DNA of 64,000 bases from Chitinophaga sancti (GTDB lineage: Bacteria > Bacteroidota > Bacteroidia > Chitinophagales > Chitinophagaceae): the NCBI RefSeq assembly GCF_034087045.1, contig NZ_CP139247.1:2692001-2756000 (forward strand), written 5' to 3'. The notes under the pieces were generated by a model. The model ran no database searches. It saw nothing but the letters and a program-made list of their open reading frames with translations, and was not told where the DNA came from. The position numbers and the translations under genes were made by a program. Shown here piece by piece: positions 1 to 7,855 of this stretch. Position 1 is the first letter of the stretch. Each line of letters opens with the position of its first letter.

Positions 1-16
1 CTGCCTGAGTGTTTCG

Positions 17-226
17 ATGTTGGTGATGTGGAGAAAGTTGTTATATTTTTCAAAACTGGACCAGGATAAATATTTTCGCTGGGTACTGATTTCAGTAGTA
101 GTCGCCTTGTTCATGATATTAGGTTATTGGTACTGGTACCTTGTCATTGCATTGCAGGTGCTGGCCTATACAATATTCAGTATACGGTATTATAAGTACG
201 AACCGCCGCTGGCAGAAGTACAGTAA
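17..226 (+). CDS. small two-helix membrane protein (possibly 5'-truncated by window edge)
   Basis: A protein of about 69 residues with two hydrophobic stretches, roughly residues 21-37 and 40-56, separated by a short aromatic turn (GYWYWY), and a charged C-terminal tail. The frame stays open to the left edge of the window, so the real start may lie upstream and this may be the C-terminal end of a larger membrane protein. A strong terminator begins 19 nt after the stop, which supports it being the last gene of a transcript entering from the left. I do not recognise the family. Confidence 0.55.
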   Translation: MLVMWRKLLYFSKLDQDKYFRWVLISVVVALFMILGYWYWYLVIALQVLAYTIFSIRYYKYEPPLAEVQ

Positions 227-244
227 CCCTTCTCATTTTCTTAG

Positions 245-274
245 AAAGTCTCTCAAAATGAGAGACTTTTTTTT
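245..274 (+). terminator. Rho-independent terminator
   Basis: An 11-bp perfect stem (AAAGTCTCTCA / TGAGAGACTTT) with a 3-nt AAA loop is followed by an uninterrupted run of T. It ends the upstream transcript. It also shows that the next gene does not start at the GTG directly after it but at the ATG at 389. Confidence 0.9.
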
Positions 275-388
275 GTGCGTAAAAATGAACATTTTGTTGA
301 AAGGCCTGTTAATAGAGCGTTTGAGTATTCCATGCCAGAACCGGAACAATTTTCGGCTATTATACTGCATCGAATAAACTTATACAAA

Positions 389-1741
389 ATGAACAACCTT
401 TTAAGCGTACTTTTATTTGCATCTGTCCAAACATTCGCGCAGGCGCCTGATACGACCAAAGTGCCTTTTAGCGGCATGGATATGACCTGGCAAAACGGGA
501 ATGACAGAAGGGATCAACCTAACCTGCAATCAAAGTATGTGACCGGCATCGTGATGCTGGATGTGAACTACACACATTCTTTCAATAATCCAAATGACAA
601 CACTGTAGTGGGTTCTACTGCACTGGCACGTAACAATGAGGTAGAGGTATCCAGTGCTGCACTGGGCGGTGAGTTTAATTATAATGGGGCCAGAGGCCGT
701 ATCATCACTCAATTTGGTACCCGTTCTATTGTCGTACCACGTAATGATTATAGTGTGTACAGAGGACAATATCAATTGGCCAATGCATACCGATATATCA
801 GCGAGGCTTATGCAGGGTATCACTTCAACAAGTGGTATGGCATCAATGTGGATGCCGGTATGTTCATGTCTTATATCGGTCTGAACTCTTATTACCAGGT
901 TGAAAACTGGGAATATCAGGCCAGCTTTACATCTGATAATACCCCCTGGTTTTTCAATGGTGTACGTGTACAGATCTTTCCCACCAAACACCTGAAAATT
1001 GAGCCCTGGCTCATCAATGGCTGGCAGAGTTATGGTAAATTCAATGCCATGCCTGGGCTGGGTTTTAACATTACCTATGCACCAAATGACAATGTGAAAC
1101 TGATCACCAACAACTACTATGGTTCTGATGCTGCCATGATTGCTGACCGTAAACGTTTCCACTCTGACAATAGTTTTCTGTACAGATATTATAACAAGCC
1201 AAATTCTAACGGTATAACAAAAATGGCTTTCTCCATGACCGGTGATATTGGCTTTGAAAAAGGTGGTGGTGTGAATGGTTTTTCCAATGGCGATAGTACT
1301 AAAGGACCAGCGCAATATTTCTTAAGCGCTATGTTCTATAACCGTACCTGGTTTGCCCATGATCATTTTGCATGGACGATAGGTGGTGGTGTGATGAAAA
1401 ACCCTGGCCGGTACCTGGTGCTGTATCCTACAGGTCAGGCAAGCCCACTACCTGATCCGGCAGATCCTACTAAAACAGAAGGCGCTTATCCTTTCTCTGC
1501 AAATCCCGGCGATCAGTTTGCCGCATGGGATTGTAGTACAAACCTTGACTGGATGCCTAATCAAAACCTGACTTTCAGAATCGAGTATGTACACAGACAT
1601 GCGAGCGTACCTTACTTCGCAGGCAAGGGTGGAGTAACTTCTCCTACAGGTTATACCACTACTCCATTGCCGGCGGACTGGCGTCCTGACCTGGTAAAAT
1701 CAGAAGACAGGATTATCTGTGCAATATTATTCAGGCTGTAA
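389..1741 (+). CDS. outer-membrane beta-barrel protein (BBP2/OmpL-like porin family)
   Basis: Predicted 450-residue outer-membrane porin. The chosen ATG gives a clear signal peptide (MNNLLSVLLFASVQTFAQA). A longer frame reaches back to a GTG at 275, but that would start on the terminator T-run and bury the signal sequence. The mature part alternates short hydrophobic and polar strands rich in Tyr, Trp and Asn (for example WFFNGVRVQIFPTKHLKIEPW) and ends in FRL, as expected for a barrel closing strand. The overall pattern matches the putative beta-barrel porin-2 family common in Bacteroidota. The transported substrate cannot be read from the sequence. It is transcribed alone and followed by a hairpin. 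Confidence 0.75.
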   Translation: MNNLLSVLLFASVQTFAQAPDTTKVPFSGMDMTWQNGNDRRDQPNLQSKYVTGIVMLDVNYTHSFNNPNDNTVVGSTALARNNEVEVSSAALGGEFNYNGARGRIITQFGTRSIVVPRNDYSVYRGQYQLANAYRYISEAYAGYHFNKWYGINVDAGMFMSYIGLNSYYQVENWEYQASFTSDNTPWFFNGVRVQIFPTKHLKIEPWLINGWQSYGKFNAMPGLGFNITYAPNDNVKLITNNYYGSDAAMIADRKRFHSDNSFLYRYYNKPNSNGITKMAFSMTGDIGFEKGGGVNGFSNGDSTKGPAQYFLSAMFYNRTWFAHDHFAWTIGGGVMKNPGRYLVLYPTGQASPLPDPADPTKTEGAYPFSANPGDQFAAWDCSTNLDWMPNQNLTFRIEYVHRHASVPYFAGKGGVTSPTGYTTTPLPADWRPDLVKSEDRIICAILFRL

Positions 1742-1771
1742 ATAATCATTTATATTCCTAAGAGAACCCGG

Positions 1772-1799
1772 ATGAGGGTTGCCACCCGGCAACCCTCAT
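1772..1799 (+). terminator. terminator-like hairpin after the porin gene
   Basis: A 12-bp perfect stem (ATGAGGGTTGCC / GGCAACCCTCAT) with a 4-nt ACCC loop lies 30 nt after the porin stop. The following T-tract is broken (GATATTTATAATTT), so termination may be partial. Confidence 0.65.
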
Positions 1800-1823
1800 T
1801 GATATTTATAATTTCAAATTGAC

Positions 1824-1831
1824 TATATTCG
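1824..1831 (+). promoter_or_regulatory. candidate -7 box (TATATTCG)
   Basis: TATATTCG fits a TAnnTTYG variant of the Bacteroidota -7 element. It lies 59 nt upstream of the DUF2314 gene and just after the porin terminator. The same TATATTCG octamer also precedes the lipoprotein gene at 18827. Confidence 0.4.
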
Positions 1832-1890
1832 TAATTCGAGTGCGTAAACTTGGGAGACTGATCAACCAATGTCTTTAATTGAAATTATAA

Positions 1891-2763
1891 ATGGGTTTAT
1901 TTTCCAGATTATTTGGTAAGCGTAGCGAACTCGCTTCCAATGAGCAACTACCTGTAGTACATGTTCCGGATTCGGATGAGCGAATGAACTGGGCAATAGA
2001 AAAAGCAAGGGCTACCATGCATCACTTTCAGGATAGCCTGTCTGAGCCAACACCTGCACAACAATACTTTTCAGTAAAAGTACTCATCGATGATGGCACC
2101 AGCCGTGAGCATATATGGCTGACTACGCCCAGCTTTGACGATGAAGGCAACCTGTATGGCGAGGTTGGCAACAAACCTGTTTACGTGAGTTCTGTATCCA
2201 TCAATCAACGTATCGGTATCGATCCGCAATTCATCACCGACTGGATGATCATTGAAAATGGCCGTCTGATAGGTGGCTATACCATCCGCGCTATTCGTGA
2301 GGGTTTACCGGATCATGAGGTGGCGGATTTTGACAGACAGGTGGGCTTGTTTATTGATGAAGGAGTTGATTATTTTACCCATGACTTTTCCACACCAGAA
2401 GGGGCGATCCTGTGCCTGGAAGATGCCTATGACGAACAGGATATAGAAAAAGCTGTATCCTGCAAAAACTTTTATGAGGAAGCAAAATTGCTGCTCAGGA
2501 AAATGAATGACAGGTTCAATAGTCCTGAGATCGTCGAGGCTACTGCCGAAGTACTCCGGCTTTCTTTTATCAAAAACCTTGAAGAAAAAGGGTTTCCTGT
2601 ATTCCACAACCTACTCAGGGCTTTCCCTGCCAGAACGAAAATTACTGATAACCTTTATCTTATTACAGAATTTTGTATTTTTCCTGATGGGGAAAAAAGT
2701 CGCCAACAATTGTATACCTTCAGGGACGAAGATGGTTGGAAAGTGTTGAATGTTGCAGAGTAA
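1891..2763 (+). CDS. DUF2314 domain protein with C-terminal unknown domain
   Basis: A 290-residue soluble protein with no signal peptide. Residues about 30-140 match the DUF2314 (YegJ-like) pattern: an 'ERMNWAIEKAR' opening, a 'YFSVKVLIDDG' strand, 'HIWLTTPSFD' and 'ISDWMI'-like strands ending in 'GGYTIR'. Residues about 160-290 form a second alpha/beta region ending in a strand-rich 'YTFRDEDGWKVL' tail, possibly NTF2-like. The biochemical role of DUF2314 is not established. The start ATG follows a candidate -7 box at 1824. The next gene begins 14 nt after the stop. Confidence 0.7.
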   Translation: MGLFSRLFGKRSELASNEQLPVVHVPDSDERMNWAIEKARATMHHFQDSLSEPTPAQQYFSVKVLIDDGTSREHIWLTTPSFDDEGNLYGEVGNKPVYVSSVSINQRIGIDPQFITDWMIIENGRLIGGYTIRAIREGLPDHEVADFDRQVGLFIDEGVDYFTHDFSTPEGAILCLEDAYDEQDIEKAVSCKNFYEEAKLLLRKMNDRFNSPEIVEATAEVLRLSFIKNLEEKGFPVFHNLLRAFPARTKITDNLYLITEFCIFPDGEKSRQQLYTFRDEDGWKVLNVAE

Positions 2764-2777
2764 TAAACAAACATTTT

Positions 2778-3854
2778 ATGAAGCAGTTAATCCGTTACAG
2801 TCTGTTATGTATAGGACTGTTATCCACGCGTATGTCTACAGCCCAGCAGCTGCTCAATGTGGGCGTAGCAGGTCTCAATCATGATCATGTGCATTTGCTC
2901 ATGCATCAGTTCAAAGAAGGTAAGGTACGCATAGCCGGTATCGCAGAGGCAGATACTGCACTGGTAGCAAGGTACAAAAGGAGTTACCACCTGCCTGATT
3001 CCATTTTTTATCCAAGTCTGGATGCCATGTTGGCCAAAGTGCATCCCGATGCTGTACTGGGTTACAACCCGGTGGCGGAGCATGTATTGGTCGTAGAAGC
3101 CTGTGCACCAAAAGGTATTCCTGTGATGGTAGAAAAGCCACTTGCCACCACAGTGGCACAGGCCACCCGCATAGCTGCGCTGGCGGAAAAATACCACATT
3201 CCTGTGCTTACCAATTACGAAACTACCTGGTACAGCACCAATCAGCAGGTGTATGGGCTAGTGAAGAAAAATGCCATCGGTCCTGTACGGAAAATGATCG
3301 TGCATGATGGGCATGAAGGTCCGATAGAAATCGGATGTAGCAAGGATTTTACCAACTGGTTGACGGATCCTGTGAAAAACGGGGGAGGAGCAATCGTAGA
3401 TTTTGGTTGTTATGGCGCTAACCTGATGACATGGCTCATGGATGGCAAAGCACCTATTGCTGTTACAGCGGTGGCGCGCCATATCAAACCATCAGTGTAT
3501 CCCAAGGTGGATGATGATGCCACAATTCTACTGGAATACCCTGAAGCTACAGGTATTATTGAAGCCAGCTGGAACTGGCCCTTTAGTATCAAAGACTGGG
3601 AGGTATTTGGGAAGAGTGGCTATTTACATGCCCTGAACGCCAATCAGCTGCAGCAAAGACAAAAAGATAGTACACAGTCGCTCACAGTACCTGTACCCGC
3701 ATATACCGATAACCTCACTTACCTGGCAGCTGTGTTAAATGGTACGATACAACCGGGTAATGATCTTTCTTCCCTGAATAATAACCTGATTGTAGTAAAG
3801 ATATTGGAGGCTGCGAGAAAGTCGGCGAAGGAGGGAAAGAGAATAACGCTATGA
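2778..3854 (+). CDS. secreted Gfo/Idh/MocA family oxidoreductase
   Basis: Predicted NAD(P)-dependent sugar or polyol oxidoreductase of 358 residues. The ATG at 2778 gives an N-terminal signal sequence ending near ...STAQQ, so the protein is probably exported, as many Bacteroidota members of this family are. The Rossmann strand (NVGVAGLNHDH, residues 27-37) departs from the usual GxGxxG. The family EKPLA motif is at 119-123, and the C-terminal half has the GGGAIVDFGCYG and DDDATILLEYP segments of the beta-sheet domain. It overlaps the next gene by 4 nt (ATGA), so the two are cotranslated. This suggests it works on sugars released by the GH106 enzyme. The exact substrate is unknown. Confidence 0.8.
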   Translation: MKQLIRYSLLCIGLLSTRMSTAQQLLNVGVAGLNHDHVHLLMHQFKEGKVRIAGIAEADTALVARYKRSYHLPDSIFYPSLDAMLAKVHPDAVLGYNPVAEHVLVVEACAPKGIPVMVEKPLATTVAQATRIAALAEKYHIPVLTNYETTWYSTNQQVYGLVKKNAIGPVRKMIVHDGHEGPIEIGCSKDFTNWLTDPVKNGGGAIVDFGCYGANLMTWLMDGKAPIAVTAVARHIKPSVYPKVDDDATILLEYPEATGIIEASWNWPFSIKDWEVFGKSGYLHALNANQLQQRQKDSTQSLTVPVPAYTDNLTYLAAVLNGTIQPGNDLSSLNNNLIVVKILEAARKSAKEGKRITL

Positions 3855-6469
3855 AACGCTACTTCATACCGCTGCTGGTGCTACTTTGCCAGCTTAGTTT
3901 TGCACAACAGATAACCCCCGCTTTATTTGCCCATCCTCCTGCCAGTGCCGGTGTCCGGTGCTGGTGGTGGTGGCTCAATGGCAATGTGACTAAAGAAAGC
4001 ATTACCCTCGATCTGGAAGCCATGAAAGCCAAAGGCTTCAGTGGCGCCTGCATTGTTGATGCTGGTGGACAGGATCAAAGGGATAATGGCAATGTACCTG
4101 AAGGACCTATGTTTGGTTCTCCGGAATGGGTGGCCTTGTTTCAGCATGCTGTAAAAGAAGCACACAGATTAGGATTGGAGCTAAGTATGAATATTCAAAG
4201 CGGCTGGAACCTGGGCGCGCCGGATGTAACTCCGCAGGAATCGACGAAGCATATTACCTGGTCAGATACCACCTTGACAGGCAATAAAATTATACAGGTA
4301 CAGTTGGCTACTCCTCCTGCCAGGCAAGGTTTTTACAGGGATATTGCCGTACTGGCTTTTCCATGGAGAGATACAGTTGGTATTCATCCCCTGAAAGACC
4401 TGCATAAGAAAGCAGCCTTTGAAGAAGCCGGTTTTTCTGCTGCCGATACCCGGTATTTGTTAAAGAATGACGTGGTAAGTAAAGCCAATGCTTATCATTC
4501 CGAAGTAGTTGACATCTCTTCATTTTTAGATCATACAGGACGCTTGAAATGGAAAGCGCCGGCAGGAAAATGGGTGATCATGCGCTTTGGCTATACCAAT
4601 AATGGCGCACACATTTCTACTGCCAGTGGCAAATGGCAGGGCCTTGTAATTGACTACATGAATGCAGACCATTTTGACAGATATTGGAATACCCATGTAA
4701 AACCACTGCTGGATGGGATTGGCGCAGATGCTGGTACGACATTGCGTTATTTACAAACGGATAGCTGGGAACTGGGAGGCATTAACTGGACTGAAAATTT
4801 CCGTAAGGAATTTCAGACCCGCAGAGGTTATGATCTGTTGCCCTACCTGCCTGTAATAGCAGGGAAAATTATCGATAGCCCTGATTCCAGTAATCAGTTT
4901 CTGAATGATTTTAGAAAGACGATCGGTGACCTGGTGTCTGATTATCATTACAAAGTATTCAAAGAGCATGCAGCAAAATACGGCATGGGCATTGGTCCTG
5001 AATGTTCCGGTCCGCATGTTGGATTTTTTGATGGTTTGAAAAACTATGGACATAGCGACATCATGATGAGTGAGTTCTGGGCACCTTCTGCACACCGGCC
5101 GGATCCGGATAGCCGGTTTTTTGTAAAGCAGGCTGCGAGTGCGGCACATATTTACAATAAAACGCTCGTAGGCGCAGAAGCATTTACCACCATCGGGAAA
5201 CACTGGAATGATGTGATCTGGCATGATCTGAAAAGCTCCTTTGACCATGAAGTGTGTGCAGGCCTGAACCTGGTATTCCTCCATACATTTACTTCATCTC
5301 CTGCATCTATGGGAGAGCCGGGGCAGGAGTATTTTGCAGGTACGCATTTTAACCGGCATATTACATGGTGGCCATATGCAGATGCATTTTTTAATTACAT
5401 GGCAAGGGTACAATATATGATGCAGCAAGGAAGATTTGTAGCAGATGTTGTGTATTACTATGGCGATCACGTACCGAATATTGCAAGGAATAAAGAGAGC
5501 GATCCCGCACATGTATTGCCTTACAATGATTATGATGTGATCAATGAAGAACAGCTGATGAAATTGGAGTTAAAGAATGGTTGGCTGGTATTACCGGGTG
5601 GGATGCGATACAGAAAGCTCGTAGTGCCGGCAGATTATAAATTATCTCCCGCTGTGCAGCAGAAAGTAAATGCATTGCAAACCAATGTATCACTTACCCC
5701 TGATTTTATTGGCGAAAATATTAACTGGATCCATCACCAGCAGGATAGCATTGATTATTATTTTGTAAGCAACAGCGCCGATACGGCCACACACGTGCAA
5801 GCCAGTTTTAGAATCACTGGCAGACAACCAGAATACTGGGATCCTGTAACGGGAGAAATACACCAGATTTCAACTTTCAGACAAAAAGGAGATATGACTA
5901 CCATACCGTTGAATTTCGCGCCATATGGGGCTTATTTTGTTGTTTTCAGAAAGCCTGTACATGGAGATGGAAAAGCAGGTACGAACAATTATGTATTTAT
6001 CCCAAAAGACACCTTAAAAAGCCCCTGGCAGGTTCAATTCAAAGACATGCCTGCAAAGACATTCACCAAACTGGAAAGCTGGACCAATCATACAGATCCC
6101 GCTGTGAAATATTATTCCGGTGCTGCCACTTATCAACAGTCGTTTAACTGGAATAGCACCTCAACAGATTCCATGTATATTGATCTTGGCAATATACAGG
6201 ATGTAGGCATTGCGCAGGTGAATTTGAATGGAAAAGACCTGGGCATCGTATGGACGCCTCCTTTCAGACTACCCCTACAATTGAATAAAGGCAAAAACAA
6301 TCTGCAAATCATTGTTATTAACAGCTGGCGAAACCGCCTTGTCGGAGACAGGGGATTGCCGGCGGCGCAACGCATTACTCACACTAATATCTTTATCCGA
6401 CCCGAGTGGAATTTACTCCCCGCTGGATTGCTGGGACCAGTGGTAATTGGCCGCCTGACTGAACAATAG
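3851..6469 (+). CDS. GH106-type alpha-L-rhamnosidase-like glycoside hydrolase
   Basis: An 872-residue secreted enzyme with signal peptide MKRYFIPLLVLLCQLSFAQQ. The N-terminal WWWWLNGNVTKES motif (about 38-50) and the following DLEAMKAKGFSGACIVD segment are typical of glycoside hydrolase family 106, whose characterised members release L-rhamnose from plant pectin (rhamnogalacturonan) side chains. The DSWELGGINWT...RRGYDLLPYLP block near residue 304 belongs to the catalytic barrel. A C-terminal galactose-binding-like beta-sandwich (about 740-850, ending GKNNLQIIVINSWRNR) follows. Family assignment is firm; rhamnose specificity is inferred. No SusC/SusD genes are nearby, so this is not a complete polysaccharide utilisation locus. 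Confidence 0.82.
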   Translation: MKRYFIPLLVLLCQLSFAQQITPALFAHPPASAGVRCWWWWLNGNVTKESITLDLEAMKAKGFSGACIVDAGGQDQRDNGNVPEGPMFGSPEWVALFQHAVKEAHRLGLELSMNIQSGWNLGAPDVTPQESTKHITWSDTTLTGNKIIQVQLATPPARQGFYRDIAVLAFPWRDTVGIHPLKDLHKKAAFEEAGFSAADTRYLLKNDVVSKANAYHSEVVDISSFLDHTGRLKWKAPAGKWVIMRFGYTNNGAHISTASGKWQGLVIDYMNADHFDRYWNTHVKPLLDGIGADAGTTLRYLQTDSWELGGINWTENFRKEFQTRRGYDLLPYLPVIAGKIIDSPDSSNQFLNDFRKTIGDLVSDYHYKVFKEHAAKYGMGIGPECSGPHVGFFDGLKNYGHSDIMMSEFWAPSAHRPDPDSRFFVKQAASAAHIYNKTLVGAEAFTTIGKHWNDVIWHDLKSSFDHEVCAGLNLVFLHTFTSSPASMGEPGQEYFAGTHFNRHITWWPYADAFFNYMARVQYMMQQGRFVADVVYYYGDHVPNIARNKESDPAHVLPYNDYDVINEEQLMKLELKNGWLVLPGGMRYRKLVVPADYKLSPAVQQKVNALQTNVSLTPDFIGENINWIHHQQDSIDYYFVSNSADTATHVQASFRITGRQPEYWDPVTGEIHQISTFRQKGDMTTIPLNFAPYGAYFVVFRKPVHGDGKAGTNNYVFIPKDTLKSPWQVQFKDMPAKTFTKLESWTNHTDPAVKYYSGAATYQQSFNWNSTSTDSMYIDLGNIQDVGIAQVNLNGKDLGIVWTPPFRLPLQLNKGKNNLQIIVINSWRNRLVGDRGLPAAQRITHTNIFIRPEWNLLPAGLLGPVVIGRLTEQ

Positions 6470-6514
6470 CGTGATTCATTAATTTTTTTTTGGACAACAC
6501 TCCATCATATTTAT

Positions 6515-6522
6515 TATATTTG
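6515..6522 (+). promoter_or_regulatory. promoter -7 box (TATATTTG)
   Basis: TATATTTG is an exact match to the Bacteroidota -7 consensus TAnnTTTG. A TTTGG at 6489 may serve as the -33 element. It would drive the membrane protein-amidase-patatin unit starting at 6605. Confidence 0.65.
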
Positions 6523-6604
6523 GTTGATTAAGAAAAAAGTACAAGCCCCAAAATTCGAGATACCAAAACGAAATTGTAAAACCACAACCCCAAAATTGAA
6601 TGTT

Positions 6605-7084
6605 ATGTCCATCACAGACATTATCTACACCGTAATTGCCGGTGGGCTTCTTGGCGCTATAGGCCAGGGAATCCGAATCGCAGTAGGACTTAAAAAATTG
6701 AGTGATTCCAACGCACAGCAGGTAGCAGCAGGCAGTACGCCTGAAAAAATGGATGCAGGCCGCCTCTGGGTCAGCATTTTTATCGGCTTTGTGGCTGGTG
6801 CCATTGGTATGATTATCAAAGGTACCTCACTCAAAACCGCAGATGGTTACCAGACAGAAGCCATCGTAACCATTATTGCCATTGGCTATGCAGGCGCAGA
6901 CTTTATTGAAGGCTTCTTCCAGACTTACCTGAACAAGGTGAAAGCTGTTGTTACTGCAGCACCAGTCACGATCACCGCCACGCCTCCGGTGACTGTATCA
7001 GTTGAACAAGCAACCCCTGTAAACGAAGAACCAGAGCTGGTTGCAGATGAATATACCCCACAACATAACAATGCATTAGGATGA
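6605..7084 (+). CDS. small integral membrane protein, partner of the amidase
   Basis: A 159-residue protein. I chose ATG 6605 (MSITDIIYTVIAGGLL) over an upstream TTG at 6524 that coincides with the promoter box. There are about three hydrophobic segments: residues 5-25, a glycine-rich one around 55-75 (SIFIGFVAGAIGMII) and one around 87-108. A Pro/Thr/Val-rich, acidic soluble tail follows, ending NNALG. The stop overlaps the amidase start (ATGA), so the two proteins are translationally coupled. Size, topology and coupling to a leaderless amidase resemble a holin, but I recognise no holin family. The function is an inference only. Confidence 0.65.
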   Translation: MSITDIIYTVIAGGLLGAIGQGIRIAVGLKKLSDSNAQQVAAGSTPEKMDAGRLWVSIFIGFVAGAIGMIIKGTSLKTADGYQTEAIVTIIAIGYAGADFIEGFFQTYLNKVKAVVTAAPVTITATPPVTVSVEQATPVNEEPELVADEYTPQHNNALG

Positions 7085-7830
7085 GTATCATACCAAAATT
7101 AAGCCCCAATTTCACCCCAGGAAGAAAGAATTACACCCCATTTGCCATCGTTATCCACATCATGGATGGAACGCTGGCCGGCACTGACAGCTGGTTCAGT
7201 AATCCTGCTTCCAAAGTTTCTGCCCACTATGGCGTAGGCCAGCAGGGCGAAGTACATCAATATGTGCAGGAAACAGACAGTGCCTGGCATGCAGGCCGTG
7301 TGTACACGCCTTCATGGACACTGATCAAAACTTCCAATGGTCAGTACATCAATCCAAACTATTACACCATCGGCATCGAACACGAAGGGAAAGGCGATAC
7401 TCCATGGACAGATGCCATGTATGCCGCCAGTGCTGCCCTGATACGCGACATTGCTGATCGCTGGCACATTCCGCTGGACAGGCAACATGTAGTCGGTCAT
7501 CACGAAATCTATGGTGCTAAAACCTGCCCTGGTACCAAGGTCGATCTCAATAAACTGATCGCACTGGCCAGGGGTAATCAGCCTACACCTGCGAACGATG
7601 ATGATGGCGACATTCCACAAAAAGTAAAAACCACAGGTAAAGTTACTTCCCGCTCACGGCTCAATATCCGCGCTACCCCTGATACACACAAGGCTCCCAT
7701 CAATATAGTGGAACCCGGTATCCAACTGGCTTACGATGGCTATGTGAACAACGGTGAGAAGATCAATGATAACAGCAAATGGTACTTTACTGACGAAGGG
7801 AACTGGTTCTGGAGCGGAGCTGTGAGATAA
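7081..7830 (+). CDS. N-acetylmuramoyl-L-alanine amidase (Amidase_2) with C-terminal SH3-like domain
   Basis: A 249-residue peptidoglycan amidase that cleaves the lactyl-L-Ala bond. The Amidase_2/PGRP fold spans about 15-160. Visible zinc ligands are His26 (FAIVIHIMDG), His140 in VVGHHEIYG and Cys149 in KTCPG, with the conserved IGIEHEG strand at about 97-103. Residues about 185-249 look like a bacterial SH3-type wall-binding domain (RLNIRATPDT ... GNWFWSGA). There is no signal peptide, so release across the membrane needs another factor, as for phage endolysins. It overlaps the upstream membrane protein by 4 nt and lies 25 nt before the broken patatin gene. Confidence 0.88.
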   Translation: MSIIPKLSPNFTPGRKNYTPFAIVIHIMDGTLAGTDSWFSNPASKVSAHYGVGQQGEVHQYVQETDSAWHAGRVYTPSWTLIKTSNGQYINPNYYTIGIEHEGKGDTPWTDAMYAASAALIRDIADRWHIPLDRQHVVGHHEIYGAKTCPGTKVDLNKLIALARGNQPTPANDDDGDIPQKVKTTGKVTSRSRLNIRATPDTHKAPINIVEPGIQLAYDGYVNNGEKINDNSKWYFTDEGNWFWSGAVR

Positions 7831-7855
7831 CCTATACAACCCCAAATAATAAGTT

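Noticed and set aside
275..388. Extended N-terminus of the porin from GTG 275
   Set aside because: It begins on the T-tract of a terminator and would precede an obvious signal peptide.
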